A stretch of DNA of 64,000 nt from Hymenobacter nivis (GTDB taxonomy: Bacteria; Bacteroidota; Bacteroidia; Cytophagales; Hymenobacteraceae): NCBI RefSeq assembly GCF_006439025.1, contig NZ_RCYZ01000002.1, positions 124,753 through 188,752 on the forward strand. Reading direction: 5' to 3'. Below are positions 26,684 through 34,922 of this stretch, one piece after another; position 1 is the first letter of the stretch; the number at the start of each line of letters is the position of its first letter. Under the pieces are notes generated by a model that saw only the letters and a program-made list of their open reading frames with translations, did no database searches and was not told where the DNA came from. Position numbers and translations under genes: made by a program.

Positions 26684-27243
26684 TGGCCGCCGCACTTGCC
26701 GGGCCCGGGCCCGCGGCGGGGCCCCGGGTGGTGCTGCGGGCCCTGGAGCCCGACGACCTCGAGTTCCTCTACGCCCTGGAAAACGACCCCGCCGTGTGGG
26801 CCGTGTCCGACACGCTGGCCCCCGTGTCGCGCCACGCCCTGCGCGAGTACCTCAAGCACGCCACCGCCGACTTCCACGAGGTGCGCCAGCTGCGCCTCGT
26901 CGCCGATTCGTACGATTGGGGGCAGCAGGTGGGGGTGGTCGACCTGTTCAACTTCGAGCCTCTGCACCAGCGGGCGGCCGTCGGCATAATTATTTTGGGC
27001 CCCGCGCGGCGGCAGGGCTACGCCCAGCACGCCCTCGCGCTGCTGGTGGCCCACGCCCGCGACGTGCTGCACCTGCACCAGCTGCACTGCACCGTAGCGG
27101 CAGCTAACCGCGCCAGCCTGGGGCTGTTCCGGGCGGCGGGGTTTCGGCGGGTGGGCACCCGGCGGGCCTGGCTGCGGGGCCCCGCGCCGGGCCAGTGGCT
27201 CGATGCCGTGGAGCTACAGCTCGTGTTGTCGCCCGCCGGCTGA
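26683..27243 (+). CDS. GNAT-family N-acetyltransferase
   Basis: A 186-residue acetyltransferase. Start taken as the GTG at 26683, which overlaps the dapF stop; upstream frame is dapF shadow. The RimJ/RimL/SpeG-like pattern is seen in VVLRALEPDDLEFLYALEND, a mid-domain strand VGVVDLFNFEPLHQRAAVG, the CoA-binding R-x-x-G-x-A in ARRQGYAQHALALLV, and ANRASLGLFRAAGFRRVGTR. The substrate is unknown. Coupling to dapF suggests co-expression, not necessarily a shared pathway. Confidence 0.87.
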   Translation: MAAALAGPGPAAGPRVVLRALEPDDLEFLYALENDPAVWAVSDTLAPVSRHALREYLKHATADFHEVRQLRLVADSYDWGQQVGVVDLFNFEPLHQRAAVGIIILGPARRQGYAQHALALLVAHARDVLHLHQLHCTVAAANRASLGLFRAAGFRRVGTRRAWLRGPAPGQWLDAVELQLVLSPAG

Positions 27244-27381
27244 GCCGGCCCCCCCGCGCCGCCGCCCGCCGGGCGTATCCTTTTGACCCCGGGGCCCGTA
27301 TAATAAAGCAACGCTGCACGCTAGGCCGGTTATCGGCAATTATATTATTCGCAGTTCCGCATCTTCTTCTTGTCGTTTCCC

Positions 27382-28614
27382 ATGCCCCACGCTGCTTTGG
27401 CGGAGGTTGCTGCACGCCCCGCCGCGCTGCCGCAGGCTGCTGCTGCCCCTACCGTAACCCCCTACGCCCTGCCCGACCTCGTGTGCTTTGCGCACTTGCA
27501 CTGGGATTTCGTGTGGCAGCGCCCCCAGCACTTGCTCTCGCGCTTTGCCCAGCACGGCCGCGTGTTCTACGTTGAGGATGCCTTTTACCACCCCGACCAG
27601 GTAGCGCCGCACCTCGAAATTAAGGAGCGCCAAAACGGCCTGCGCGTGGTGGTGGCCCACTTGCCGGCCGGCCTGTCGGCAGCCGAGGCCGACGAAATCC
27701 AAGCCGGGCTGCTGAGCCAGTACTTCGCCGAGCAGGGCATTAGCCGCTACGTGTTCTGGTACTACACGCCGATGGCCTTGAACAAGTCGCGTCACTTCAA
27801 GCCCGTGTTGACGGTGTACGACTGCATGGACGAGCTGGCGGCTTTCAAGTTTGCCCCGCCCGAGCTACGCCAGCGCGAGCAGGAGCTGTTCGAGCGCGCC
27901 GACCTGGTTTTCACCGGCGGCATGACCATCTACGAAGCTAAGCGCGAGCAACACCCCGACGCGCACCCCTTTCCCAGCAGCATCGACAAGGCCCACTTCG
28001 GGCAGGCCCGGGGCCCCATGGCCGAGCCCGCCGACCAGGCCGGCATTGCCCACCCGCGCGTCGGCTTCTTCGGCGTGGTAGACGAGCGGCTGGATATTGA
28101 GCTGCTGGGCCAACTGGCCGCTGCCCACCCCGAGTGGCAATTTGTCATCATTGGGCCGGTGGTAAAGATTGACCCTGCCATCCTGCCACGCCCAGCCAAC
28201 GTGCATTACTTGGGCGGCAAGGATTATTTAGAACTTCCGGCCTACTTAAAGGGTTGGGATGTGGCGACGCTGCTATTCGCCGACAACGAAAGCACCAAGT
28301 TTATCTCGCCCACCAAAACCCCTGAGTACCTGGCCGCTGGCAACCCCGTGGTGAGCACGCCCATTCGCGATGTGGTGCGTCCTTACGGAGACCTTGGCTT
28401 GGTGCAGATCGCTGCCGATGCCGACGCCTTTGGCGCGGCCATCGGCCGGGCCCTCACCCAGCGCGACGACGCCGACTGGCGCCGCCGCACCGATGAATAC
28501 CTGGCCACCATCTCGTGGGACCAGACCTGGCAGCAAATGGTGGACCTGATGCAAAACCGCCTGGCTGCCAAGGCTTCAGCGCCCGTTGGCATGGCTGCTG
28601 CAACCGTGGCATAA
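27382..28614 (+). CDS. Glycosyltransferase, GT-B type
   Basis: A 410-residue protein of the glycosyltransferase type found next to UDP-galactopyranose mutase. An N-terminal segment DLVCFAHLHWDFVWQRPQHL and a C-terminal nucleotide-sugar region (PKTPEYLAAGNPVVSTPIRD, preceded by STKFISPTK) fit GT-B enzymes; VGFFGVVDERLDIEL opens the second domain. Start set at the ATG 27382 rather than an upstream TTG. The glf gene begins 66 bp downstream, so a galactofuranosyl or related glycan role is a reasonable inference. Confidence 0.87.
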   Translation: MPHAALAEVAARPAALPQAAAAPTVTPYALPDLVCFAHLHWDFVWQRPQHLLSRFAQHGRVFYVEDAFYHPDQVAPHLEIKERQNGLRVVVAHLPAGLSAAEADEIQAGLLSQYFAEQGISRYVFWYYTPMALNKSRHFKPVLTVYDCMDELAAFKFAPPELRQREQELFERADLVFTGGMTIYEAKREQHPDAHPFPSSIDKAHFGQARGPMAEPADQAGIAHPRVGFFGVVDERLDIELLGQLAAAHPEWQFVIIGPVVKIDPAILPRPANVHYLGGKDYLELPAYLKGWDVATLLFADNESTKFISPTKTPEYLAAGNPVVSTPIRDVVRPYGDLGLVQIAADADAFGAAIGRALTQRDDADWRRRTDEYLATISWDQTWQQMVDLMQNRLAAKASAPVGMAAATVA

Positions 28615-28679
28615 GCAGCCGCACAGTACCTCAAAACACGTATTTTCCTCTATAATCCTCCCTCTTTTCTACTCTCCGT

Positions 28680-29855
28680 ATGTTTGATTACCTCATAGTA
28701 GGGGCCGGATTTGCCGGTAGCGTGCTGGCCGAGCGGCTGGCCACCCGCAGCAACAAGAAGGTGCTCGTCATCGACAAGCGCAACCACATCGGCGGCAACG
28801 CCTACGACCACTACAACGAGGACGGCATCCTGATCCACAAGTACGGCCCCCACATCTTCCACACCAACTCGAAGGATGTGTTTGATTACCTGGGCAACTT
28901 CACCGACTGGCGTCCCTACGAGCACCGCGTGCTCGCCTCGGTTGATGGCCAATTCGTGCCGATGCCCATCAACTTGGATACCATCAACTCGCTGTACGGC
29001 CTGAAGCTCAATAGCTTCGAACTGGACCAATTTTTCGAGTCGGTAGCTGAGGACGTGCCGGTTATCAAAACGTCGGAAGACGTGGTGGTGAGCAAAGTTG
29101 GCCGCGAGCTCTACAATAAATTCTTCAAGAACTACACCAACAAGCAGTGGGGCCTCGACCCCTCGCAGCTGGACAAGAGCGTGACCAGCCGCGTGCCCAC
29201 CCGCACCAACCGCGACGACCGTTACTTCACCGACACGTTCCAGGCCATGCCGCTGCACGGCTACACCCGGATGTTTGAGAAGATGCTCGACCACCCGAAC
29301 ATCAAGGTGATGCTGAACACGGATTACCACGAAATCATGGACTTCATTCCCTTCAAGGAAATGATTTTCACGGGCCCCGTGGACGAGTACTTCGACTTCC
29401 AGTTCGGCAAGCTCCCCTACCGCTCGCTCGAGTTCAAGCACGAAACCCTGAGCAAGGAGAAGCATTTGGTGGCTCCCGTGGTGAACTACCCCAACGAGCA
29501 CGCATACACCCGCATCACCGAGTTTAAGGCCCTCACCGGCCAGGAGCACAGCAAAACGGCCATCGTGTACGAGTACCCGCAGGCCGAGGGCGACCCCTAC
29601 TACCCCGTGCCCCAGCCCGAAAACGCCGAGCTGTACAACAAGTACAAGAAGCTGGCCGACGAAACCCCCAACGTGCACTTCGTGGGCCGCCTCGCCACCT
29701 ACAAGTACTACAACATGGACCAAGTAGTGGCCCAGGCCCTGACGCTATACAAGCGCCTGACAGAAAAGGAGGAAGCCAGCAAGCCCGCCCGCCCCGCCAT
29801 ATCGGGCAGCACTGCCCTGGTGGATAAGCTGGTGAGCCGCGCCCCCAAAGCATAG
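28680..29855 (+). CDS. glf: UDP-galactopyranose mutase
   Basis: A 391-residue FAD enzyme converting UDP-galactopyranose to UDP-galactofuranose. The dinucleotide fold YLIVGAGFAGSVLAERLA starts at residue 4. Family landmarks are KRNHIGGNAYDHYNEDGILI, YGPHIFHTN, KNYTNKQWGLDPSQLD, and the flavin-binding C-terminal FVGRLATYKYYNMDQVVAQA. About 20 residues beyond the usual end (KPARPAISGSTALVDKLV) are lineage-specific. With the upstream glycosyltransferase it likely supplies galactofuranose for a surface polysaccharide. Confidence 0.96.
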   Translation: MFDYLIVGAGFAGSVLAERLATRSNKKVLVIDKRNHIGGNAYDHYNEDGILIHKYGPHIFHTNSKDVFDYLGNFTDWRPYEHRVLASVDGQFVPMPINLDTINSLYGLKLNSFELDQFFESVAEDVPVIKTSEDVVVSKVGRELYNKFFKNYTNKQWGLDPSQLDKSVTSRVPTRTNRDDRYFTDTFQAMPLHGYTRMFEKMLDHPNIKVMLNTDYHEIMDFIPFKEMIFTGPVDEYFDFQFGKLPYRSLEFKHETLSKEKHLVAPVVNYPNEHAYTRITEFKALTGQEHSKTAIVYEYPQAEGDPYYPVPQPENAELYNKYKKLADETPNVHFVGRLATYKYYNMDQVVAQALTLYKRLTEKEEASKPARPAISGSTALVDKLVSRAPKA

Positions 29856-29892
29856 CCCGCCGGGGCCTCTGGGGCCCTAATTCACTGCTGCC

Positions 29893-29923
29893 AAAAAGCT
29901 CCGCCAATCTGGCGGAGCTTTTT
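29893..29923 (+). terminator. Intrinsic terminator after glf
   Basis: AAAAAGCTCCGCC and its exact complement around a 5-base loop, ending in a five-T run. It separates glf from the secA promoter immediately downstream. Confidence 0.92.
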
Positions 29924-29924
29924 G

Positions 29925-29959
29925 TTTGGGGCGGTTTTGGCTAAGAAGCCGTAAATTTG
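29925..29959 (+). promoter_or_regulatory. Promoter of secA (Bacteroidota type)
   Basis: TTTG at 29925-29928 and TAAATTTG at 29952-29959, spaced 23 bp, match the Bacteroidota -33 TTTG and -7 TAnnTTTG elements. The predicted start of transcription, near 29966, leaves a leader of about 33 bases before the ATG. Confidence 0.65.
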
Positions 29960-29998
29960 GGGAGCGCCCCGGCGCCTATTCGTTAAAAAAACTACCCG

Positions 29999-32900
29999 AT
30001 GTTAGATTTTCTCGGCAAGACCGTCGCCAAGCTATTCGGCTCCAAATCGGAGCGTGACCTGAAGGAAATCGTGCCCTACGTGGGCCTGATCAATGCCGAA
30101 TATGCCAAACTGGCCGGCCTGACCGACGACCAGCTGCGCGAGCAGACCCAGGCCGTGCGCAACCGCATTGACGAGCGCCTGGCCGGCATCGACGGGCAGA
30201 TTGGGGCCCTGCAACAGCAGATGGCCGATGCCCCCACGATGGACGTGGCCCAGAAGGAAGTGCGCTTCGAGAAGATTGACGCCCTGGAAAAGCAGCGCAA
30301 CAAAGATCTCGAAGCTGTGCTGCTCGAGGTACTACCGTCGGCCTTCGCTATTGTGAAGGAAACCGCTCGCCGCTACAAGGAAAATGGCCAGCTGACGGTG
30401 ACCGCCACCGACTTCGACCGCGAGATTGCTACCCGCAAGGGCAACGTCGTCATCCAGGGCAACCAGGCGGTGTGGTCCAACAAGTGGCTGGCCGGCGGCG
30501 CCGAAATCACCTGGGACATGGTGCACTACGACGTGCAGCTCATCGGTGGCGTGGTGCTGCACCAGGGCAAGATTGCCGAAATGGCCACCGGCGAAGGCAA
30601 AACGCTGGTTTCGACGCTCCCTTCGTTCCTCAACGCCCTCTCGCGCCGCGGCGTGCACCTCGTAACGGTGAACGACTACCTGGCCAAGCGCGACTCCGAA
30701 TGGAACGCGCCGCTGTTCGAGTTCCACGGCCTGACCGTGGACTGCATCGACAAGCACCAGCCCAACACCGACGCCCGCCGCGCCGCCTACGCCGCCGACA
30801 TCACCTACGGCACCAACAACGAGTTTGGCTTCGACTACCTGCGCGACAACATGGCCCGCGACCCCGAGGAGCTGGTGCAGCGCAAGCACCACTTCGCGAT
30901 GGTCGACGAAGTGGACTCGGTGCTGATTGACGACGCCCGGACGCCGCTCATCATCTCGGGCCCCGTGCCCCGCGGCGACGTGCACGAGTTCTACCAGCTC
31001 AAGCCGCGCATCCAGCGCTTGGTGGACGAGCAAAAGAAGCTCGTGCAGAACTACTTGGTGCAGGCCCGTAAGCTCATCGCCGAAGGAAAAGACGGTCCCG
31101 AAGACGACGACAAGAACGGCAACGGCGGCCTGCTGCTGCTGCGCGCCGCCCGCGGCCTGCCCAAGAGCAAGCCGCTCATCAAGTACCTCTCCGAAACCGG
31201 CAACCGCGCCGTGCTGCTGAAGACGGAAAACTTCTACTTGCAGGACAACTCGCGCCAGATGCCCAAGGCCGACGAGCCCCTGTTCTTCACCATCGACGAG
31301 AAGAACAACCAGATCGAGTTGACCGAAAAGGGCATCGACCTGATTACGGCCCAGGGCGAAGATCCGCACCTGTTCATCATGCCCGACATCGGGATGGAAA
31401 TTGCTGCCATCGAGAAAACCCCCGGCCTCAGCGCCGAGGAAAAGCTCCAGCGCAAGGAGCAGCTGATGCAGGACTACAACGAGAAATCGGAGCGCGTCCA
31501 TACGGTGAACCAGCTACTTAAGGCCTACACGCTGTTTGAGAAGGACGACCAGTACATCCTCACCGACGACGGCAAGGTGAAGATTGTGGACGAGCAAACC
31601 GGCCGCGTGATGGAGGGCCGCCGCTACTCCGACGGCCTGCACCAGGCCATTGAGGCGAAGGAAAACGTGCGCGTGGAAGACGCCACCCAGACCTACGCTA
31701 CGGTGACCTTGCAGAACTACTTCCGCATGTACCACAAGCTGTGCGGCATGACCGGTACGGCCGAAACTGAGGCCGGCGAGTTCTGGGAAATCTACAAGCT
31801 CGACGTGGTGGTAATTCCCACCAATCGCGTCATTTCGCGCCAGGACGCCCACGATCAGGTGTACAAAACGGTGCGTGAGAAGTACAACGCCGTGGCCCTC
31901 GAAATCCAGAAGCTGGTGGAAGCCGGCCGCCCGGTGCTAGTGGGCACCACGAGCGTGGAAATCAGCGAACTGGTGAGCCGCATGCTGAAGTTTAAGGGCA
32001 TTCCGCACCAGGTGCTGAACGCCAAGCAGAACCAGCGCGAGGCCGAGATTGTGGCCGCCGCCGGCTACCCCGGCACCGTGACCATCGCCACCAACATGGC
32101 CGGCCGCGGCACCGACATCAAGCTGCGCGACACCTCACGCGCCGCCGGGGGCCTGGCCATCATCGGCACCGAGCGCCACGAGAGCCGCCGCGTGGACCGC
32201 CAGCTGCGGGGCCGCGCCGGCCGCCAGGGCGACCCGGGCACTTCGCAGTTCTTCGTGAGCCTGGAGGACAACCTCATGCGCTTGTTCGGCTCCGACCGCA
32301 TTGCCAACCTCATGGACAAGATGGGGATGGAAGAGGGCGAAGTAATTCAGCACTCGATGATTACCAACAGCATCGAGCGCGCCCAGAAGAAGGTGGAGGA
32401 GAACAACTTCGGCACCCGTAAGCGCCTGCTGGAGTACGACGACGTGATGAACGCCCAGCGTGAGGTGGTGTACAAGCGCCGCCGCAACGCCTTGCACGGC
32501 GACCGCATGGAGGTCGACATTCTGAACATGATCTACGACGTGGCCGAGGACATCGCCCTGGGCCACAAGCAAACCGGCGACCACGCCGACTTCAAGCTGT
32601 CCGTCATTAAAACGTTCGGCTACGACACCGAAATCACGGCCGGCCAGCTGGGGGCCCTGCAGGGGCCCCAGCTCACCCAGAAGCTCTACGACGAGGCCCT
32701 GGCCTATTTCGAAAGCAAGAACGAGCACATTGCCGCCAATGCCCTGCCGATGGTGAACGAGCTGCTTAGCCAGCCCGACGCCTACGAGAACATTGCCGTG
32801 CCCTTTACCGACGGGCGCAAGCACATTACGGCGCTGGCCAACCTGCGCCGGGCCCAGGCCACGGGCGGCCACGACATCCTGCGCGGCATGGAGAAGGTAG

Positions 32901-33403
32901 CCGTGCTCGGCACCATCGACACGGCTTGGACGCAGCACTTGCGCCAGATGGACGACCTGAAGCAGGTGGTGCAAAACGCCGTGTACGAGCAGAAAGACCC
33001 GCTGCTGGTGTACAAATTCGAGTCGTTTGAGCTGTTCAAGCGCATGATTGGCAAGGTGAACGAGGAGACGTCGACCTTCCTGTTCCACGCCGACGTGCCG
33101 GTGCAGGAGGAAGCCGTGGGCACCAACCACGACGCCGAATTCTACTACGAAGACGAGCTGCCCCAGCCCAAGCTGACTGAAACGAAGGAGTCGATGCTCG
33201 ACTCGCTCGGCGCGGGCCCCGAGGACATGGGCCCCGATGCCCCCGCCGTGGCCGAAAAGCAGGCCCCGGCCCGCAGCCAGAAAGTGGCCAACCGCAACGA
33301 TAAAGTGAGCGTGCAGTACATGGACGGCCGCGTGGTGCGCGACGTGAAATACAAAACCGTGGAGCAGGACGTGCTGGAGCAGCGCTGCGTGCTGGTGGAC
33401 TAA
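29999..33403 (+). CDS. secA: Preprotein translocase ATPase SecA
   Basis: A 1134-residue SecA, the motor that drives preproteins through SecYEG. Nucleotide-binding domain 1 carries Walker A in EMATGEGKTLVSTLP and the DEAD-like VDEVDSVLIDDARTPLIISG; domain 2 has TIATNMAGRGTDIKL and RQLRGRAGRQGDPG. Bacteroidota SecA is longer than the ~900 residues of E. coli; the extra length is in the segment around 350-480 with a Gly/Asn-rich patch (DDDKNGNGG). The C-terminus lacks the CxCxSG...CH zinc tail and ends in a domain with SVQYMDGRVVRDVKYK. Own promoter and terminator, so monocistronic. Confidence 0.97.
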   Translation: MLDFLGKTVAKLFGSKSERDLKEIVPYVGLINAEYAKLAGLTDDQLREQTQAVRNRIDERLAGIDGQIGALQQQMADAPTMDVAQKEVRFEKIDALEKQRNKDLEAVLLEVLPSAFAIVKETARRYKENGQLTVTATDFDREIATRKGNVVIQGNQAVWSNKWLAGGAEITWDMVHYDVQLIGGVVLHQGKIAEMATGEGKTLVSTLPSFLNALSRRGVHLVTVNDYLAKRDSEWNAPLFEFHGLTVDCIDKHQPNTDARRAAYAADITYGTNNEFGFDYLRDNMARDPEELVQRKHHFAMVDEVDSVLIDDARTPLIISGPVPRGDVHEFYQLKPRIQRLVDEQKKLVQNYLVQARKLIAEGKDGPEDDDKNGNGGLLLLRAARGLPKSKPLIKYLSETGNRAVLLKTENFYLQDNSRQMPKADEPLFFTIDEKNNQIELTEKGIDLITAQGEDPHLFIMPDIGMEIAAIEKTPGLSAEEKLQRKEQLMQDYNEKSERVHTVNQLLKAYTLFEKDDQYILTDDGKVKIVDEQTGRVMEGRRYSDGLHQAIEAKENVRVEDATQTYATVTLQNYFRMYHKLCGMTGTAETEAGEFWEIYKLDVVVIPTNRVISRQDAHDQVYKTVREKYNAVALEIQKLVEAGRPVLVGTTSVEISELVSRMLKFKGIPHQVLNAKQNQREAEIVAAAGYPGTVTIATNMAGRGTDIKLRDTSRAAGGLAIIGTERHESRRVDRQLRGRAGRQGDPGTSQFFVSLEDNLMRLFGSDRIANLMDKMGMEEGEVIQHSMITNSIERAQKKVEENNFGTRKRLLEYDDVMNAQREVVYKRRRNALHGDRMEVDILNMIYDVAEDIALGHKQTGDHADFKLSVIKTFGYDTEITAGQLGALQGPQLTQKLYDEALAYFESKNEHIAANALPMVNELLSQPDAYENIAVPFTDGRKHITALANLRRAQATGGHDILRGMEKVAVLGTIDTAWTQHLRQMDDLKQVVQNAVYEQKDPLLVYKFESFELFKRMIGKVNEETSTFLFHADVPVQEEAVGTNHDAEFYYEDELPQPKLTETKESMLDSLGAGPEDMGPDAPAVAEKQAPARSQKVANRNDKVSVQYMDGRVVRDVKYKTVEQDVLEQRCVLVD

Positions 33404-33426
33404 CCGCACCAAGAAGCTGAAACCGG

Positions 33427-33458
33427 AAAACCCGTTGGCCCCGCGCCAACGGGTTTTT
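33427..33458 (+). terminator. Intrinsic terminator after secA
   Basis: AAAACCCGTTGG and its complement CCAACGGGTTTTT flank a GC-rich 7-base loop and end in a T run. It directly abuts the next promoter. Confidence 0.9.
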
Positions 33459-33459
33459 C

Positions 33460-33495
33460 TTTGGCCAGTGGGGCCCCCGCCACCCGTTACCTTTG
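33460..33495 (+). promoter_or_regulatory. Promoter of deoC, predicting a leaderless mRNA
   Basis: TTTG at 33460-33463 and an exact TAnnTTTG box, TACCTTTG, at 33488-33495, spaced 24 bp. The ATG is at 33500, only five bases after the -7 box, so transcription should start at or next to the start codon. Confidence 0.6.
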
Positions 33496-33499
33496 CCCC

Positions 33500-34165
33500 A
33501 TGAACCTTGCTCCTTACCTCGACCACACCCTGCTGCGGCCCGACTGCACGGCGGCCGAAATCCGGCAGCTGTGCCAGGAGGCCCGCGACCACGGCTTCGC
33601 CAGCGCCTGCGTGCCGCCCTGCTACGTGGCCCTGGCCGCCGGGCTGCTGGAGGGCAGCGGCGTGGCCGTGTGCACGGTCATCGGCTTCCCGCTGGGGTAT
33701 TCGACGCGCCTGGTGAAGTACCGCGAGGCCGAGGCCGCCCTGGCCGACGGGGCCGACGAGCTGGACATGGTGCTGAACGTGTCGGCCCTGAAATCGGGCG
33801 AGACGGCCGCCGTGCAAGAGGAAGTGGAGGACCTGGCCGACCTGGCCCATTTGCACGGGGCCCTGCTGAAGGTCATCATCGAAACAGCGCTGCTCACCGA
33901 CGACGAGATAACCGTGGCCGCCGGCTTGTGCGCCGCCGCCGAGGCCGACTTCGTGAAAACCTCGACCGGCTTTGCCAGCCGCGGCGCGTCGGTGGCCGAC
34001 GTGGAATTGCTGCGCCGGGTGCTGCCGGCCGGCGTCCGCATCAAGGCCTCGGGTGGCATCCGCACGCGGGCGGCGGCGCTGGCGCTGGTGGCCGCTGGGG
34101 CTGACCGTTTGGGGGCCTCCAATAGCTTGACTTTGCTCGTGGATGATGAAAATACGCCCCGTTAA
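33500..34165 (+). CDS. deoC: Deoxyribose-phosphate aldolase
   Basis: A 221-residue DeoC TIM barrel that splits 2-deoxyribose-5-phosphate into glyceraldehyde-3-phosphate and acetaldehyde. Seen: YLDHTLLRPDCTAAEIRQLC near the N-terminus, GVAVCTVIGFPLGYS, DELDMVLNVSALKSG, LKVIIETALLTDDEI, the Schiff-base lysine in FVKTSTGFASRGASV and the second lysine in IKASGGIRTRAAALAL. Start is the ATG at 33500. The 3' end overlaps the following lipoprotein gene by 23 bp in another frame, so the two are coupled. Confidence 0.95.
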   Translation: MNLAPYLDHTLLRPDCTAAEIRQLCQEARDHGFASACVPPCYVALAAGLLEGSGVAVCTVIGFPLGYSTRLVKYREAEAALADGADELDMVLNVSALKSGETAAVQEEVEDLADLAHLHGALLKVIIETALLTDDEITVAAGLCAAAEADFVKTSTGFASRGASVADVELLRRVLPAGVRIKASGGIRTRAAALALVAAGADRLGASNSLTLLVDDENTPR

Positions 34166-34709
34166 CGTGCTGGCCGTTCCGCTCATGCTGTGGCTGGGGG
34201 CCTGCGCCAGCACGGCCCCCGGGGGCCCCCGCGCCACCGCCGCGGCCGATACTGTGCCCGTGGCCAAGGCCGCGCCCATGCCCGCCGACGACCTGCGCGC
34301 CTACCGCCTGCCCGTGCCGCCGGCCCCCGCCGGGGCCCCCGGGGCGCGGCCGGCCGCGCCCGTGCCCGCCCGCCCCGCCCCGCTGCCCACCGCCCACGTG
34401 AATGCCCAGGCCGAGCAGCGACTGCGCGACCAAGCCTTCACCAACCAGAACGTGAAGTATGCCCAGGGCTACCGCCTGTTGGTGTACCTGGGCCTGGAGC
34501 GCGACCAGGCCATGGCCATCCGCCGGGCCGTCATCGGGCGCTACCCCGACGAGACGGATTACCTCACCTTTAAGGCCCCCGTGTACCGCCTCTACGTGGG
34601 TGATTACCTCACGCGGCTGGAGGCGGCCCGCGCCAAGTCCCGCCTGCGCGGCCTCACCCAGCGCGCCGAGGTAGAAGCCACGCAGGTGATATTGAACAAG
34701 AATTTGTAA
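34143..34709 (+). CDS. SPOR-domain-like lipoprotein
   Basis: A 188-residue putative lipoprotein: signal peptide with lipobox (LMLWLGACAS, Cys about residue 21), a long Pro/Ala linker (to about residue 85), and a C-terminal domain of about 85 residues. GYRLLVYLGLERDQAMAIRR, then KAPVYRLYVGDYLTRLEA, matches the SPOR/sporulation-repeat pattern (YRVxxG.f....A). SPOR domains bind denuded septal peptidoglycan, which suggests an envelope or division role. Two in-frame ATGs (34143, 34146) are possible. It overlaps deoC. Confidence 0.78.
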   Translation: MMKIRPVNVLAVPLMLWLGACASTAPGGPRATAAADTVPVAKAAPMPADDLRAYRLPVPPAPAGAPGARPAAPVPARPAPLPTAHVNAQAEQRLRDQAFTNQNVKYAQGYRLLVYLGLERDQAMAIRRAVIGRYPDETDYLTFKAPVYRLYVGDYLTRLEAARAKSRLRGLTQRAEVEATQVILNKNL

Positions 34710-34922
34710 TTGTCTGAACCACGGATTTATCGGATTGCCCGGATTTTGGGGACAATTATGCTGGGGCATTCATTTGCGTAGCCGTTGTGCCAAGTAACTT
34801 TTGTTCATTTTATACAACAGCTGCTTTTCGATAAATTGGCTAATACCTGAAAAGCATCGTCCTTAAATCGTCCCTGAAACCCGTGCAATCCGACCAATCC
34901 GATAAATCCGTGGTGCAGACAA
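34710..34922. repeat. Inverted pair of 28-bp intergenic repeats
   Basis: Positions 34710-34737 and 34895-34922 are inverted copies differing at one base; the core is ACCACGGATTTATCGGATTG. They enclose about 157 bp with no gene. The right-hand copy runs into the assigned start of the M20 hydrolase gene. Related 'accacggatt...cggatt' elements are familiar intergenic repeats in several bacterial lineages. Confidence 0.8.

Noticed and set aside
30332..31501. A 389-codon frame opposite secA, and a 714-codon one at 32135-34279
   Set aside because: Both are mirror frames of secA and deoC with repetitive Val/His/Gly composition and no recognisable domain.
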